A DNA stretch of 49,014 nucleotides, taken from Mycobacteriales bacterium (GTDB lineage Bacteria; Actinomycetota; Actinomycetes; JAFAQI01). The stretch is from assembly GCA_035550055.1 (NCBI GenBank), contig DASZRO010000036.1:1-49014 (forward strand), written 5' to 3'. Of this stretch, positions 42,569 through 49,014 are shown in pieces (position 1 is the stretch's first letter; each line of letters starts with the position of its first letter). A model generated the notes under the pieces. The model ran no database searches and was not told where the DNA came from. It saw only the letters and a list, made by a program, of their open reading frames with translations. Position numbers and translations under genes: made by a program.

Positions 42569-42931
42569 ATGCCGATCCTCGCGATCTTCCTGATCCTGCT
42601 GGCGCTGTTCGTCGTCCTCCCGCTGGTCGGCTTCCTGGTGTGGACGATGGTCAGCATCGCGGTGTCCGGCATCGTCCTCGGTGGCCTCGCGCGGCTGATC
42701 ATCCCGGGCCGGCAGAACATCGGGGTGATCGCCACGATCGTGGCCGGCTGGGCCGGCTCGATCATCGGAGGCCTCATCGCGGTGGGCGCGCTCGGGCGGC
42801 ACGGCCACTGGATCGGGCGGATCCTGATCGAGCTCGGCGTGTCGGCGGTCGCCGTACTCGCCTTCTCCGCCGGTGCCCGCAACAACCAGGTCACCGGCCA
42901 CGACCGGCACCACAAGATCATCGACATCTGA
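42569..42931 (+). CDS. GlsB/YeaQ/YmgE-family membrane protein
   Basis: A 120-residue protein with three or four hydrophobic segments. The family core IVLGGLARLIIPGRQNIGVIATIVAGWAG (in pieces) and GSIIGGLIAVG is clear. It is related to transglycosylase-associated and stress-response membrane proteins of unknown mechanism. The N-terminal helix (PILAIFLILLALFVVLPLVG) extends the typical domain, and the C-terminus has a His-rich segment (TGHDRHHKIIDI). It lies 30 bases after the EF-G-like gene and converges on the HIT gene. Confidence 0.88.
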   Translation: MPILAIFLILLALFVVLPLVGFLVWTMVSIAVSGIVLGGLARLIIPGRQNIGVIATIVAGWAGSIIGGLIAVGALGRHGHWIGRILIELGVSAVAVLAFSAGARNNQVTGHDRHHKIIDI

Positions 42932-42961
42932 CTTCCGCGGCCATCACCCCAGCCCCACGCC

Positions 42962-43044
42962 CGAAGTAGCACACGAAGTCGCGCCGGAATCGGGCGAAAT
43001 ACCGCAAAGCGGCGTTGGTCCGAGGCGCGTTGTGTGCTACTTCG
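42962..43044. other. Nested inverted-repeat element between convergent genes
   Basis: Outer arms CGAAGTAGCACAC (42962-42974) and its exact complement (43032-43044), then inner arms CGCGCC / GGCGCG (42980-42985 and 43024-43029), then a small CCGC-AAA-GCGG hairpin (43002-43012). The right outer arm contains the TAG stop of the HIT gene. It probably serves as a bidirectional terminator; its size and nesting are larger than needed and might mark a dispersed repeat. Confidence 0.75.
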
Positions 43045-43576
43045 AGAAAGCGGGCCAGGCCTCGGCGAGGAGCCGGCGGGTGTCGCGCAGCAGTTGCGGC
43101 AGCACTTTGGTCCGGGCGACGACCGGCATGAAGTTCGTGTCGCCACCCCACCGCGGTACGACGTGCTGGTGGAGGTGCTCGGCGATGCCGGCGCCCGCGA
43201 CGACGCCCTGGTTCATGCCGATGTTGAAGCCCTGTGCGCCGCTGACCTCCCGGATGACCCGCATCGCGGACTGGGTGAGTGTGGCTACCTCAGCCGCCTC
43301 CGGGTCGGTGAGGTCCGGATAGCCCGCGACGTGGCGGAACGGCACGACCATCAGGTGCCCCGCGTTGTACGGGTAGAGGTTCAGCACGACGTACGCCAAC
43401 GTCGCGCGGTGAACGATCAGCCCGTCCTCGTCGGACATCGCCGGGATGGCGCAGAACGGGCACTCGTCGGACTTGCCGGCACCCTGGATGTAGGCGAGCC
43501 GCTCCGGCATCCAGATGCGCTGCCACTCGTCGGGTACGCCGACGCCGGCCTGGTGCTCGAGATCCGGCGTGCTCAT
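43037..43576 (-). CDS. HIT-family nucleotide hydrolase/transferase
   Basis: A 179-residue protein with the histidine-triad motif [10 protein letters not shown] near residue 135 and an N-terminal CPFC pair (residues 39-42), probably a metal-binding or structural site. It belongs to the group of actinobacterial HIT proteins next to thrS and the PIM genes; some relatives are Ap4A phosphorylases, but the substrate is not readable. It overlaps thrS by four bases. Its stop lies in a stem structure. Confidence 0.92.
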   Translation of the reverse strand: MSTPDLEHQAGVGVPDEWQRIWMPERLAYIQGAGKSDECPFCAIPAMSDEDGLIVHRATLAYVVLNLYPYNAGHLMVVPFRHVAGYPDLTDPEAAEVATLTQSAMRVIREVSGAQGFNIGMNQGVVAGAGIAEHLHQHVVPRWGGDTNFMPVVARTKVLPQLLRDTRRLLAEAWPAFSK

Positions 43577-45573
43577 TCCGTGGCGGGTTCGGGGTTGAGC
43601 GCGTCGGCGGCGATCTGGCGCTCCGCAACGTTGCGGACCACCTCCGCGATCGCCGCATCGACCGGAACTCCGCGTCGTTCGATGCCGTTGCGATAACGGA
43701 TCGAGACCGCGTCCGCCACCTCGTCACGCTCGCCGGCGACGAACATGAACGGCACCTTCTCCTGCTGCGCCTTGAGGATCTTCTTCTGCATCCGGTCGTC
43801 GCTGGCGTCGACCTCCGCGCGGATGCCCGAAGCGCGCAGCTTCGCCACGACGCCGTCGAGGTAGGCGGCGTTCTCGCTGCGGATCGGGATGCCGACGACC
43901 TGCATCGGCGCAAGCCACGCGGGGAAGGCGCCCGCGTAGTGCTCGAGGAGTACGGCGAAGAACCGCTCGATCGAGCCGAACAACGCCCGATGGATCATCA
44001 CCGGCCGGTGGCGCTGGCCGTCGTCGCCCTGGTACTCCAGGCCGAAGCGCTCCGGAAGCGCGAAGTCGAGCTGGATCGTCGACATCTGCCAGCTGCGGCC
44101 GATCGCGTCACGCGCCTGTACCGAGATCTTCGGGCCGTAGAACGCCGCGCCGCCCGGATCAGGGACGAGCTCGAGGCCGGAGGCCTCCGCGACCGAACGC
44201 AGCGTCTCGGTCGCGACCTCCCAGTCCTCGTCGCTGCCGACGTACTTGTCGGGGTCCTTCGTCGACAGCTCCAGGTAGAAGTCGTTCAGGCCGTAGTCCG
44301 CGAGCAGCCCGAGCACGAACTGAAGCAGCGAAGTGAGCTCGTCGCGCATCTGCTCGCGGGTGCAGTAGATGTGCGCATCGTCCTGGGTGAAGCCGCGTGC
44401 CCGGGTCAAGCCGTGTACGACGCCGGACTTCTCGTACCGGTAGACCGTGCCGAACTCGAACAGCCGCAGCGGCAGCTCACGGTAGGAGCGGCCCCGCGCG
44501 CCGAAGATCAGGTTGTGCATCGGGCAGTTCATCGGCTTGAGGTAGTACTCGCCGTTGTCGAGCTCCATCGCCGGGAACATGCCCTCGGCGTACCAGTCGA
44601 GGTGCCCGCTGACCTCGTAGAGCTTGCCCTTGGTGATGTGGGGGGTGTTCACGAACTCGTACCCGGCCTCGATGTGTCGCTGGCGGGAGTACTCCTCCAT
44701 CGCCATGCGGATCACGCCGCCCTTGGGATGGAAGACCGCGAGGCCCGAGCCGATCTCGTCAGGGAAGGAGAACAGGTCGAGCTCGGCACCCAGGCGCCGG
44801 TGGTCGCGACGCTCCGCCTCCTCGAGCAGCTCGAGATGCCGGTCGAGGTCCTCCTGCGTGGCCCAGGCGGTGCCATAGACGCGCTGCAGCTGCTGGTTCT
44901 TCTCGTCCCCGCGCCAGTACGCCGCGGCGGTCCGCATCAGCTTGACCGTCGGGATCAGCCTCGTGCTCGGCAAGTGGGGGCCGCGGCAGAGGTCCTTCCA
45001 CGCCACCGAGCCGTCGCGGCGCAGGTTGTCGTAGATCGTGAGCTCGCCCGCGCCGACCTCCATCGAGGCGCCTTCGGCAGCCTCCTCGGCGGAGCCTTTG
45101 AGGCCGATCAGCTCGAGCTTGTACGGCTCGTCCGCGAGCTCGGAACGCGCCTCGGCGTCGGTGACGACTCGGCGGGTGAAGGTCTGGCTCTCCTTGATGA
45201 TCTTGCGCATCTGCTTTTCCAGACGCTCGAGGTCGTCCGGAGTGAACGGGGTGTCGACGTCGAAGTCGTAGTAGTAGCCGTTGGTGATCGGCGGGCCGAT
45301 GCCCAGCCGCGCCGACGGGAACAGCTCCTGCACGGCTTGCGCGAGCACGTGGGCGCTCGAGTGCCGGAGCACCGCCAAGCCGTCGGGTGAGTCCATCGGC
45401 ACGGGGTCGAGGACGTCGCCGTCTTGCGGCTTCCACGACAGGTCGCGCAAGGCGCCGCTGCCGTCACGGGCGACGACCGCGTCGAGCTCGGCGCTGCGGA
45501 ACAGCGCGCCGGCCGTCGTACCGGACTCCGTGACAACGCTCGATCCGTTGACGGTCACGGTGATCTCAGGCAC
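43573..45573 (-). CDS. thrS: Threonyl-tRNA synthetase
   Basis: A 666-residue class II synthetase. Domains in order: TGS (residues 1-60), N2 editing domain (HSSAH near 92 and CRGPHLPST near 195), catalytic core with [13 protein letters not shown] (zinc Cys) and [11 protein letters not shown], and the C-terminal anticodon domain ending in RKGE-like [14 protein letters not shown]. Complete. GTG start. It is coupled to the HIT gene by overlap, the usual start of the thrS-HIT-pgsA-PIM-pdx region in actinobacteria. Confidence 0.96.
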   Translation of the reverse strand: MPEITVTVNGSSVVTESGTTAGALFRSAELDAVVARDGSGALRDLSWKPQDGDVLDPVPMDSPDGLAVLRHSSAHVLAQAVQELFPSARLGIGPPITNGYYYDFDVDTPFTPDDLERLEKQMRKIIKESQTFTRRVVTDAEARSELADEPYKLELIGLKGSAEEAAEGASMEVGAGELTIYDNLRRDGSVAWKDLCRGPHLPSTRLIPTVKLMRTAAAYWRGDEKNQQLQRVYGTAWATQEDLDRHLELLEEAERRDHRRLGAELDLFSFPDEIGSGLAVFHPKGGVIRMAMEEYSRQRHIEAGYEFVNTPHITKGKLYEVSGHLDWYAEGMFPAMELDNGEYYLKPMNCPMHNLIFGARGRSYRELPLRLFEFGTVYRYEKSGVVHGLTRARGFTQDDAHIYCTREQMRDELTSLLQFVLGLLADYGLNDFYLELSTKDPDKYVGSDEDWEVATETLRSVAEASGLELVPDPGGAAFYGPKISVQARDAIGRSWQMSTIQLDFALPERFGLEYQGDDGQRHRPVMIHRALFGSIERFFAVLLEHYAGAFPAWLAPMQVVGIPIRSENAAYLDGVVAKLRASGIRAEVDASDDRMQKKILKAQQEKVPFMFVAGERDEVADAVSIRYRNGIERRGVPVDAAIAEVVRNVAERQIAADALNPEPATE

Positions 45574-45626
45574 GAGCGCGAGGGTACTTGGAGGCGTTCG
45601 TCAGTTCACCGCATATTGGAGCGACG

Positions 45627-46298
45627 ATGATCGAGACCGAGCTGCGCGACGTCGGCACGCAGGTCGAGTTCGTCGTCCGTACCGATGTCGCCCGCTACCA
45701 GGAGCGACTGCCGAAGATGGGGTGGTGGCCGAGCTCGGCACCGGGCACGTTCACCAGGAGACTCGACCGCAGTGCCGACGTGGCGGAGATCTTCGGTCGC
45801 TTCACCTCACGAGTCGAGCTGATGATCCAGCAGAGCCTGCGCGAGGTCGCGATCGACTGGCAGGCCGGACTGGTCGAGTGGGTCGGCCGCGTCCAGGACA
45901 GCGGGCTGCGGTGGTGGCTCTACGGCAGCGGAGCCCTCGCCGTACGCGGCGTCGACGTCACGCCCGGCGACCTCGATCTGCACGTCAGCGATGCGTCCCT
46001 CGCCGGACGCCTCCTCGCCGATCTCCTGGTCGAGCCGGTCACGGAGCTGACCGGCTGGGTCGCCGACCGCGGCGGCCGGGCATGGCACGGCGTCCTCATC
46101 GAGTGGTTGTCAGACGCGCACCCGAGCGGCGCCGACCCGCCCCACGAGCAGGAACCGGCGGCGGGCGATCACCTGGAGCACGTCGTCTGGCGCGGATTGA
46201 CGATTCCCGTGCCTGCCCTGGCGCTGCAACTGGCGGTCGCCGAGCGACGCGGACTGCCTGATCGCGCCGAACTGATCCGACGTGCGATGCAGCGATGA
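45627..46298 (+). CDS. Orphan nucleotidyltransferase-fold protein
   Basis: A 223-residue protein whose central part has the minimal nucleotidyltransferase signature: GSGALAVRG followed by PGDLDLHV (the GS...DxD pattern) and a later acidic HGVLIEWL, giving three metal-binding acids. The N-terminal ~85 residues (MIETELRDVGTQVEF, RSADVAEIFGRF) are unfamiliar. The C-terminus has GLTIPVPALALQLAVAERRG, as in nucleotidyltransferases linked to resistance or toxin systems, which select small or protein substrates. I cannot name the substrate. The ATG at 45627 has GGAG six bases upstream; the frame opens at 45588. It is divergent from thrS and stands alone. Confidence 0.8.
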   Translation: MIETELRDVGTQVEFVVRTDVARYQERLPKMGWWPSSAPGTFTRRLDRSADVAEIFGRFTSRVELMIQQSLREVAIDWQAGLVEWVGRVQDSGLRWWLYGSGALAVRGVDVTPGDLDLHVSDASLAGRLLADLLVEPVTELTGWVADRGGRAWHGVLIEWLSDAHPSGADPPHEQEPAAGDHLEHVVWRGLTIPVPALALQLAVAERRGLPDRAELIRRAMQR

Positions 46299-46330
46299 AG
46301 GCGGCGTGAACGCGGCCGGGTGGGAGGAGG

Positions 46331-46407
46331 TGGTGGGCGATACTGGACTCGAACCAGTGACCTCTCGCGTGTGAGGCGAGCGCTCTAACCAACTGAGCTA
46401 ATCGCCC
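46331..46407 (-). tRNA. tRNA-Val (CAC)
   Basis: Cloverleaf on the minus strand: acceptor GGGCGAT / ATCGCCC, D arm GCTC / GAGC, anticodon stem CTCGC / GCGAG with loop CTCACAC (anticodon CAC), T arm ACTGG / CCAGT with TTCGAGT. Discriminator A and an encoded CCA end (46331-46334). A TAACCT -10-like hexamer (46417-46422) lies ten bases upstream. Confidence 0.97.
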
Positions 46408-46530
46408 GGCCGGCACAGGTTAGCGCGCAGCGGCGCAACCGATGTCGCACGGAGTGGCCGACAAACGGTTACCTCGCACCGACTCCGGGAACATGCCATC
46501 ATCAGCCTGAGCCGCCGGAGGGTCGTAGAG

Positions 46531-46956
46531 ATGGGTTCCCGCCACGACTCGGTCACCGCCGAGATGGAGTTGCGACTGGTCGTCGCCGACGGACCCGATC
46601 GCGCGGTTCACGCCGAGCTCAGCTACCTCCCGCGCGACCCGTACGCCGTGCGCATCGGCTTCCACACCGGCACCGACGACGTCGTCGAGTGGACCTTCGC
46701 GCGCTCTTTGCTGACCGACGGGGTGACCCATCCGGTCGGTGACGGGGACGTCCAGGTGTGGCCGTCCACCGGGGACGCGGGCGTCCAACAGGTCCGGCTG
46801 TCGCTGTCGAGCCCGTCCGGCACCGCCCTGTTCGAGGCGCCGCTGGCCGAGCTCGTCCAGTTCCTCACCAAGACCTACGCCCTCGTGCCGACCGGTTGCG
46901 AGAGCAACTTCGTCGACGTCGGCGCCGAGCTCGCCTCGCTGCTCGGCTACGAGTAG
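46531..46956 (+). CDS. ssgB: SsgA-family sporulation/cell-division regulator (SsgB-like)
   Basis: A 141-residue protein of the SsgA-like family, found in actinobacteria with complex development. Features are an N-terminal acidic beta region (VTAEMELRLVV), YLPRDPYAVRIGFHTG, VEWTFARSLLTDGV, GDVQVWPS and a C-terminal FLTKTYALVPTGCES. In Streptomyces SsgB recruits FtsZ to future septa. The symbol rests on the closeness to SsgB and its position near thrS, so it is tentative. ATG with GGAGGG nine bases upstream. Confidence 0.88.
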   Translation: MGSRHDSVTAEMELRLVVADGPDRAVHAELSYLPRDPYAVRIGFHTGTDDVVEWTFARSLLTDGVTHPVGDGDVQVWPSTGDAGVQQVRLSLSSPSGTALFEAPLAELVQFLTKTYALVPTGCESNFVDVGAELASLLGYE

Positions 46957-46978
46957 CCGGCCCGAGTAGCCCGGCCGG

Positions 46979-47797
46979 TCACGGGTCCGGTTCGGTGCTG
47001 CGCTGGGCGAACACCTCACGCGCCCGTGCGGTGAGCGGCCCGGGCGCCGCGGCGAGCACCCGCCCGTCGACGGCCCGGATCGGCTGCACGTCGCGTGTGC
47101 TCGACGTCAGGAACGCTTCGTCGGCGGCGGCGAGCGCCTCGAGCGGCACCGCACGCTCCGCGACGTCACCCAGCCATTCGACCAGGAGCTCTCGCGTGAT
47201 GCCGGCCAGGCAGCCGCTGGACAGCGGAGGCGTCACGAGCTGCCCGTCGATCCCGAGGAACACGTTGCTGCCGGTCCCCTCGCACAGCTCGCCTCGCGTG
47301 TTGGCGAAGATCGCCTCCGCGCCGCCGCGCTGATGGGCGTAGTCGAGGGCGACCACGTTGTCGGCGTACGACGTCGTCTTCAGTCCGGCCGTCGCGGCCC
47401 GCTCGTTGCGGGTCCACGGCACGGTCACCACATCGGCGGTCGGCGGCCACTCGGCCAACGGCGCGGTGGCGACGATGACCGTCACCGGGCTGTCGCCGCG
47501 GTCACTGCCGTACGGCGCGGGGCCGGCCGTGACGGTGACCCGCAGCCGCGCCGAGCCGAGCGGCTGCGCCGCCACCACCGCCGCAACGCCGTCGCGGATC
47601 AGGTCGAGGTCGACCGGCAAGCCGAGCCCGGCGGCTGAGGACTCCAGCCGTCGCAGATGCCGGGTGAGGGCGAACGGCTGCCCACCGGTCACCTTCATCG
47701 TCTCGAAGACCCCGTCCCCGACGGTCACGCCGTGGTCGTCGGCGCGCACCACCGGCGCCGCCGGGTCGACGACTACGCCGTTCACCCACAGCGTCAT
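46979..47797 (-). CDS. pabC: Aminodeoxychorismate lyase-like PLP enzyme (class IV)
   Basis: A 272-residue fold-type IV PLP enzyme. The catalytic Lys is in GLKTTSYADNVVALDYA, with EAIFANTRGELCEGTGSNVF and TSSTRDVQPIRAVDG. This group includes 4-amino-4-deoxychorismate lyase (folate), branched-chain and D-amino-acid aminotransferases; the short length and SSTRDV pattern favour the lyase. The ATG at 47797 overlaps the upstream ureohydrolase stop by four bases; the frame extends to 47842 without support. The stop lies 22 bases from that of convergent ssgB. Confidence 0.82.
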   Translation of the reverse strand: MTLWVNGVVVDPAAPVVRADDHGVTVGDGVFETMKVTGGQPFALTRHLRRLESSAAGLGLPVDLDLIRDGVAAVVAAQPLGSARLRVTVTAGPAPYGSDRGDSPVTVIVATAPLAEWPPTADVVTVPWTRNERAATAGLKTTSYADNVVALDYAHQRGGAEAIFANTRGELCEGTGSNVFLGIDGQLVTPPLSSGCLAGITRELLVEWLGDVAERAVPLEALAAADEAFLTSSTRDVQPIRAVDGRVLAAAPGPLTARAREVFAQRSTEPDP

Positions 47798-48711
47798 CGG
47801 TCGCTCCGGGTCGCCAGGCCCGCCGCGATCTCGAGCAGGCACATCGCGGCCAGGCGGACCGTCCGTTCGTCGTCGGCGTCCTGTGTCGCGTCGACCTCGG
47901 TGATGTCGGCGGCGCGCACCCGCGGATCAGCGCCGGCAAGGAAGGCCGCGGTCAGCATCTCGCGCGCGCTCAGCCCGCCGGGCAGGCTTGCCGGGCACGC
48001 GGGCGCGACCGCCCGGTCACAGGCGTTGAGGTCGAGGTCGACGTAGGCGCCGGCATCGCCGGCCGCCGCGACGTCCAGGGCTTCCCGCATGCACTCGGCG
48101 ATCCCTCGCTCGGCGACCTCACCTCGCCCGATCACCGTCACGCCGCGGGCGTGCGCCTCCGTCGCGTAGGAGCGGCTGTTCGCCCAGTCGGCGATCCCGA
48201 CCTGCACGATGCGCTCCCCCGGCAACCCGGCCGCGATGAGCTCGCGGACCGGCGCCCCGTTGCTGCGCGCCTCGCGAAGGTCGTGATGAGCGTCCACCGT
48301 GACCAGCCCGGCACGGCCGAGATCGTCCCCGAACACACCCGCCATCGCCGGGTAGGTCAGCGAGTTGTCACCGCCGATCACGACCAGCAGCCGCGCCTTG
48401 GCCGCGGCGGTCTCGACGGCGGTACGGACCCGCCACTCCCCCTCGACCCGGACGTCGGGGTCGTCGACGTCCCCGCGGTCCCACGGCGCGACCAGCTGCG
48501 AGAGATCGACACCGCGCGAGGGCGACCAGGTCGTCAGCTGGTCCAGCGCCCGGCGTACCGCGGCGGGCGTTGCGTGCGCTCCGGTGTTCGGTACGGACGT
48601 GGCGAAAGTGGGGATCCCGATGACGGCGAGGTCCACGGGTCGGGCGCCGGGACCGGCCGCGAGCCACTCCGCGGCGCTCGGCCAGCGGTGGTCGGAGGTG
48701 CCCCGGTTCAC
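47794..48711 (-). CDS. Arginase/agmatinase/formiminoglutamase-family hydrolase
   Basis: A 305-residue ureohydrolase-fold protein. Metal-site motifs are DAHHDLR and YVDLDLNACD-AVAP, close to the family forms DAHxD and SxDxDxxDP. The first motif, usually GGDHS, reads GGDNS, so the His ligand of one manganese is Asn; this is known in some formiminoglutamase-type members. The substrate is therefore uncertain. I chose the GTG at 48711 because the protein then begins near the family start; the ATG at 48741 or the frame start at 48759 are alternatives. It is coupled to the pabC-like gene and shares its upstream region with tRNA-Gly. Confidence 0.78.
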   Translation of the reverse strand: MNRGTSDHRWPSAAEWLAAGPGARPVDLAVIGIPTFATSVPNTGAHATPAAVRRALDQLTTWSPSRGVDLSQLVAPWDRGDVDDPDVRVEGEWRVRTAVETAAAKARLLVVIGGDNSLTYPAMAGVFGDDLGRAGLVTVDAHHDLREARSNGAPVRELIAAGLPGERIVQVGIADWANSRSYATEAHARGVTVIGRGEVAERGIAECMREALDVAAAGDAGAYVDLDLNACDRAVAPACPASLPGGLSAREMLTAAFLAGADPRVRAADITEVDATQDADDERTVRLAAMCLLEIAAGLATRSDR

Positions 48712-48721
48712 GCTCGCGATG

Positions 48722-48779
48722 CTGTCACGGCTGCGGCACATGTAGAGTCGACGACGCACGAAGCACGCCCTGGCGTGCT
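48722..48779 (+). promoter_or_regulatory. Possible promoter and leader hairpin of tRNA-Gly
   Basis: A -10-like TAGAGT (48743-48748) follows a weak -35-like CTGTCA (48722-48727) with a short 15-base spacer. The leader carries the perfect inverted repeat AGCACGCC / GGCGTGCT (48762-48779, 2-base centre). The region lies inside or just upstream of the divergent ureohydrolase gene, depending on its start. Confidence 0.35.
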
Positions 48780-48782
48780 CGC

Positions 48783-48855
48783 GCGCGGACGTAGCGCAGC
48801 TGGTAGCGCATCACCTTGCCAAGGTGAGGGTCGCGGGTTCGAATCCCGTCGTCCG
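48783..48855 (+). tRNA. tRNA-Gly (GCC)
   Basis: Acceptor GCGGACG / CGTCCGC, D arm GCGC / GCGC, anticodon stem TCACC / GGTGA with loop TTGCCAA (anticodon GCC), T arm GCGGG / CCCGT with TTCGAAT. Discriminator T; no encoded CCA. Confidence 0.97.
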
Positions 48856-48916
48856 CTCGGTGGGCGCCCTTCGCCTTTGCGGCAGAGTGCGCCCGTCGCG
48901 TTTGGTTGGAAGACCA

Positions 48917-48988
48917 GGCGGGTTGGCCGAGTGGCTTAGGCAAGGGCCTGCAAAGCCCTGTACGCGGGTTCGATTCCCGCACCCGCCT
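48917..48988 (+). tRNA. tRNA-Cys (GCA)
   Basis: Acceptor GGCGGGT / ACCCGCC, D arm GCC / GGC, anticodon stem AGGGC / GCCCT with loop CTGCAAA (anticodon GCA), T arm GCGGG / CCCGC with TTCGATT. Discriminator T (usually T in tRNA-Cys, its key identity base). It lies 61 bases after tRNA-Gly and is probably co-transcribed with it; the next gene lies outside the window. Confidence 0.97.
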
Positions 48989-49014
48989 CAGCCGGAGGCC
49001 ATCTCGGCAGAGCA

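Noticed and set aside
43939-45390. 483-codon plus-strand open frame
   Set aside because: Antisense of thrS with low-complexity Val/Glu/Arg composition.
46334-46407. tRNA-Val as an attachment site for an integrated element
   Set aside because: No integrase gene and no duplicated tRNA 3' end were seen on either side within the window.
46096-46416. Minus-strand open frame beginning with LAQLVRALASHARGHWFESS
   Set aside because: A known artefact: translation of tRNA-Val in the wrong sense of meaning plus shadow of the nucleotidyltransferase gene.
48725-48982. Minus-strand open frame containing DGIRTRDPHLGK and RESNPRTG-like peptides
   Set aside because: This is the familiar false protein read from the antisense of the tRNA-Gly and tRNA-Cys genes; the peptides are T-arm and anticodon-arm translations.

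Overview
The window is a gene-dense stretch of chromosome from a high-GC actinobacterium. This is inferred from the strong GC bias at third codon positions, frequent GTG and TTG starts with 1-4 base gene overlaps, a phosphatidylinositol-mannoside gene set (pgsA, an acyltransferase, pimA), an SsgA-family sporulation/division regulator, the EF-G-like second translation factor, and the order rel-apt-secF-secD-yajC-ruvBAC-yebC-pdxTS, which is an actinobacterial signature. The genus cannot be read from the sequence. No IS element, phage, plasmid or CRISPR array is visible. The longest gene-free stretch is about 213 bases (33584-33796).

Layout, mostly on the minus strand and so read right to left. 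(1) 48.9-46.3 kb: tRNA-Gly and tRNA-Cys (plus), a ureohydrolase-like gene coupled to a pabC-like gene, ssgB-like (plus) and tRNA-Val. (2) 46.3-34.8 kb: an orphan nucleotidyltransferase-fold gene (plus), thrS-HIT, then GlsB-like and EF-G2-like genes (plus), then pgsA-acyltransferase-pimA-lemA-like-pdxS-pdxT-yebC. (3) 34.8-33.6 kb: a plus-strand AbiEi-like/nuclease-fold gene bracketed by two near-identical 44-bp palindromic repeats. (4) 33.6-23.3 kb: an SOS-boxed ruvC-ruvA-ruvB, yajC-secD-secF-apt, a secreted repeat protein and rel. (5) 23.3-9.5 kb: two secreted or membrane prolyl isomerases (plus), an MBL hydrolase, hisS-aspS, a secreted CxxCH protein (plus), rarA, two small membrane-protein genes, alaS-ruvX-mltG-aroE. 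(6) 9.5-0.1 kb: gap-pgk-tpiA, an oligopeptide ABC transporter operon (oppABCDF) and secG.

Together these genes cover tRNA charging (Ala, Asp, His, Thr), Holliday-junction repair and replication restart (ruvABC, ruvX, rarA), Sec export (yajC, secDF, secG), lower glycolysis, PLP synthesis, phosphoinositide and mannoside lipid synthesis, stringent response and peptide uptake. Most are core genes in familiar order.

The parts that break the familiar order deserve attention: the repeat-flanked gene between yebC and ruvC, the secreted internal-repeat protein between apt and rel, the opp operon separating tpiA from secG, the direct aroE/gap junction, the secreted CxxCH protein squeezed against rarA, and a nested stem structure between two convergent genes. 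The repeat-flanked gene is my best candidate for something not yet described; its function and mobility are inference.
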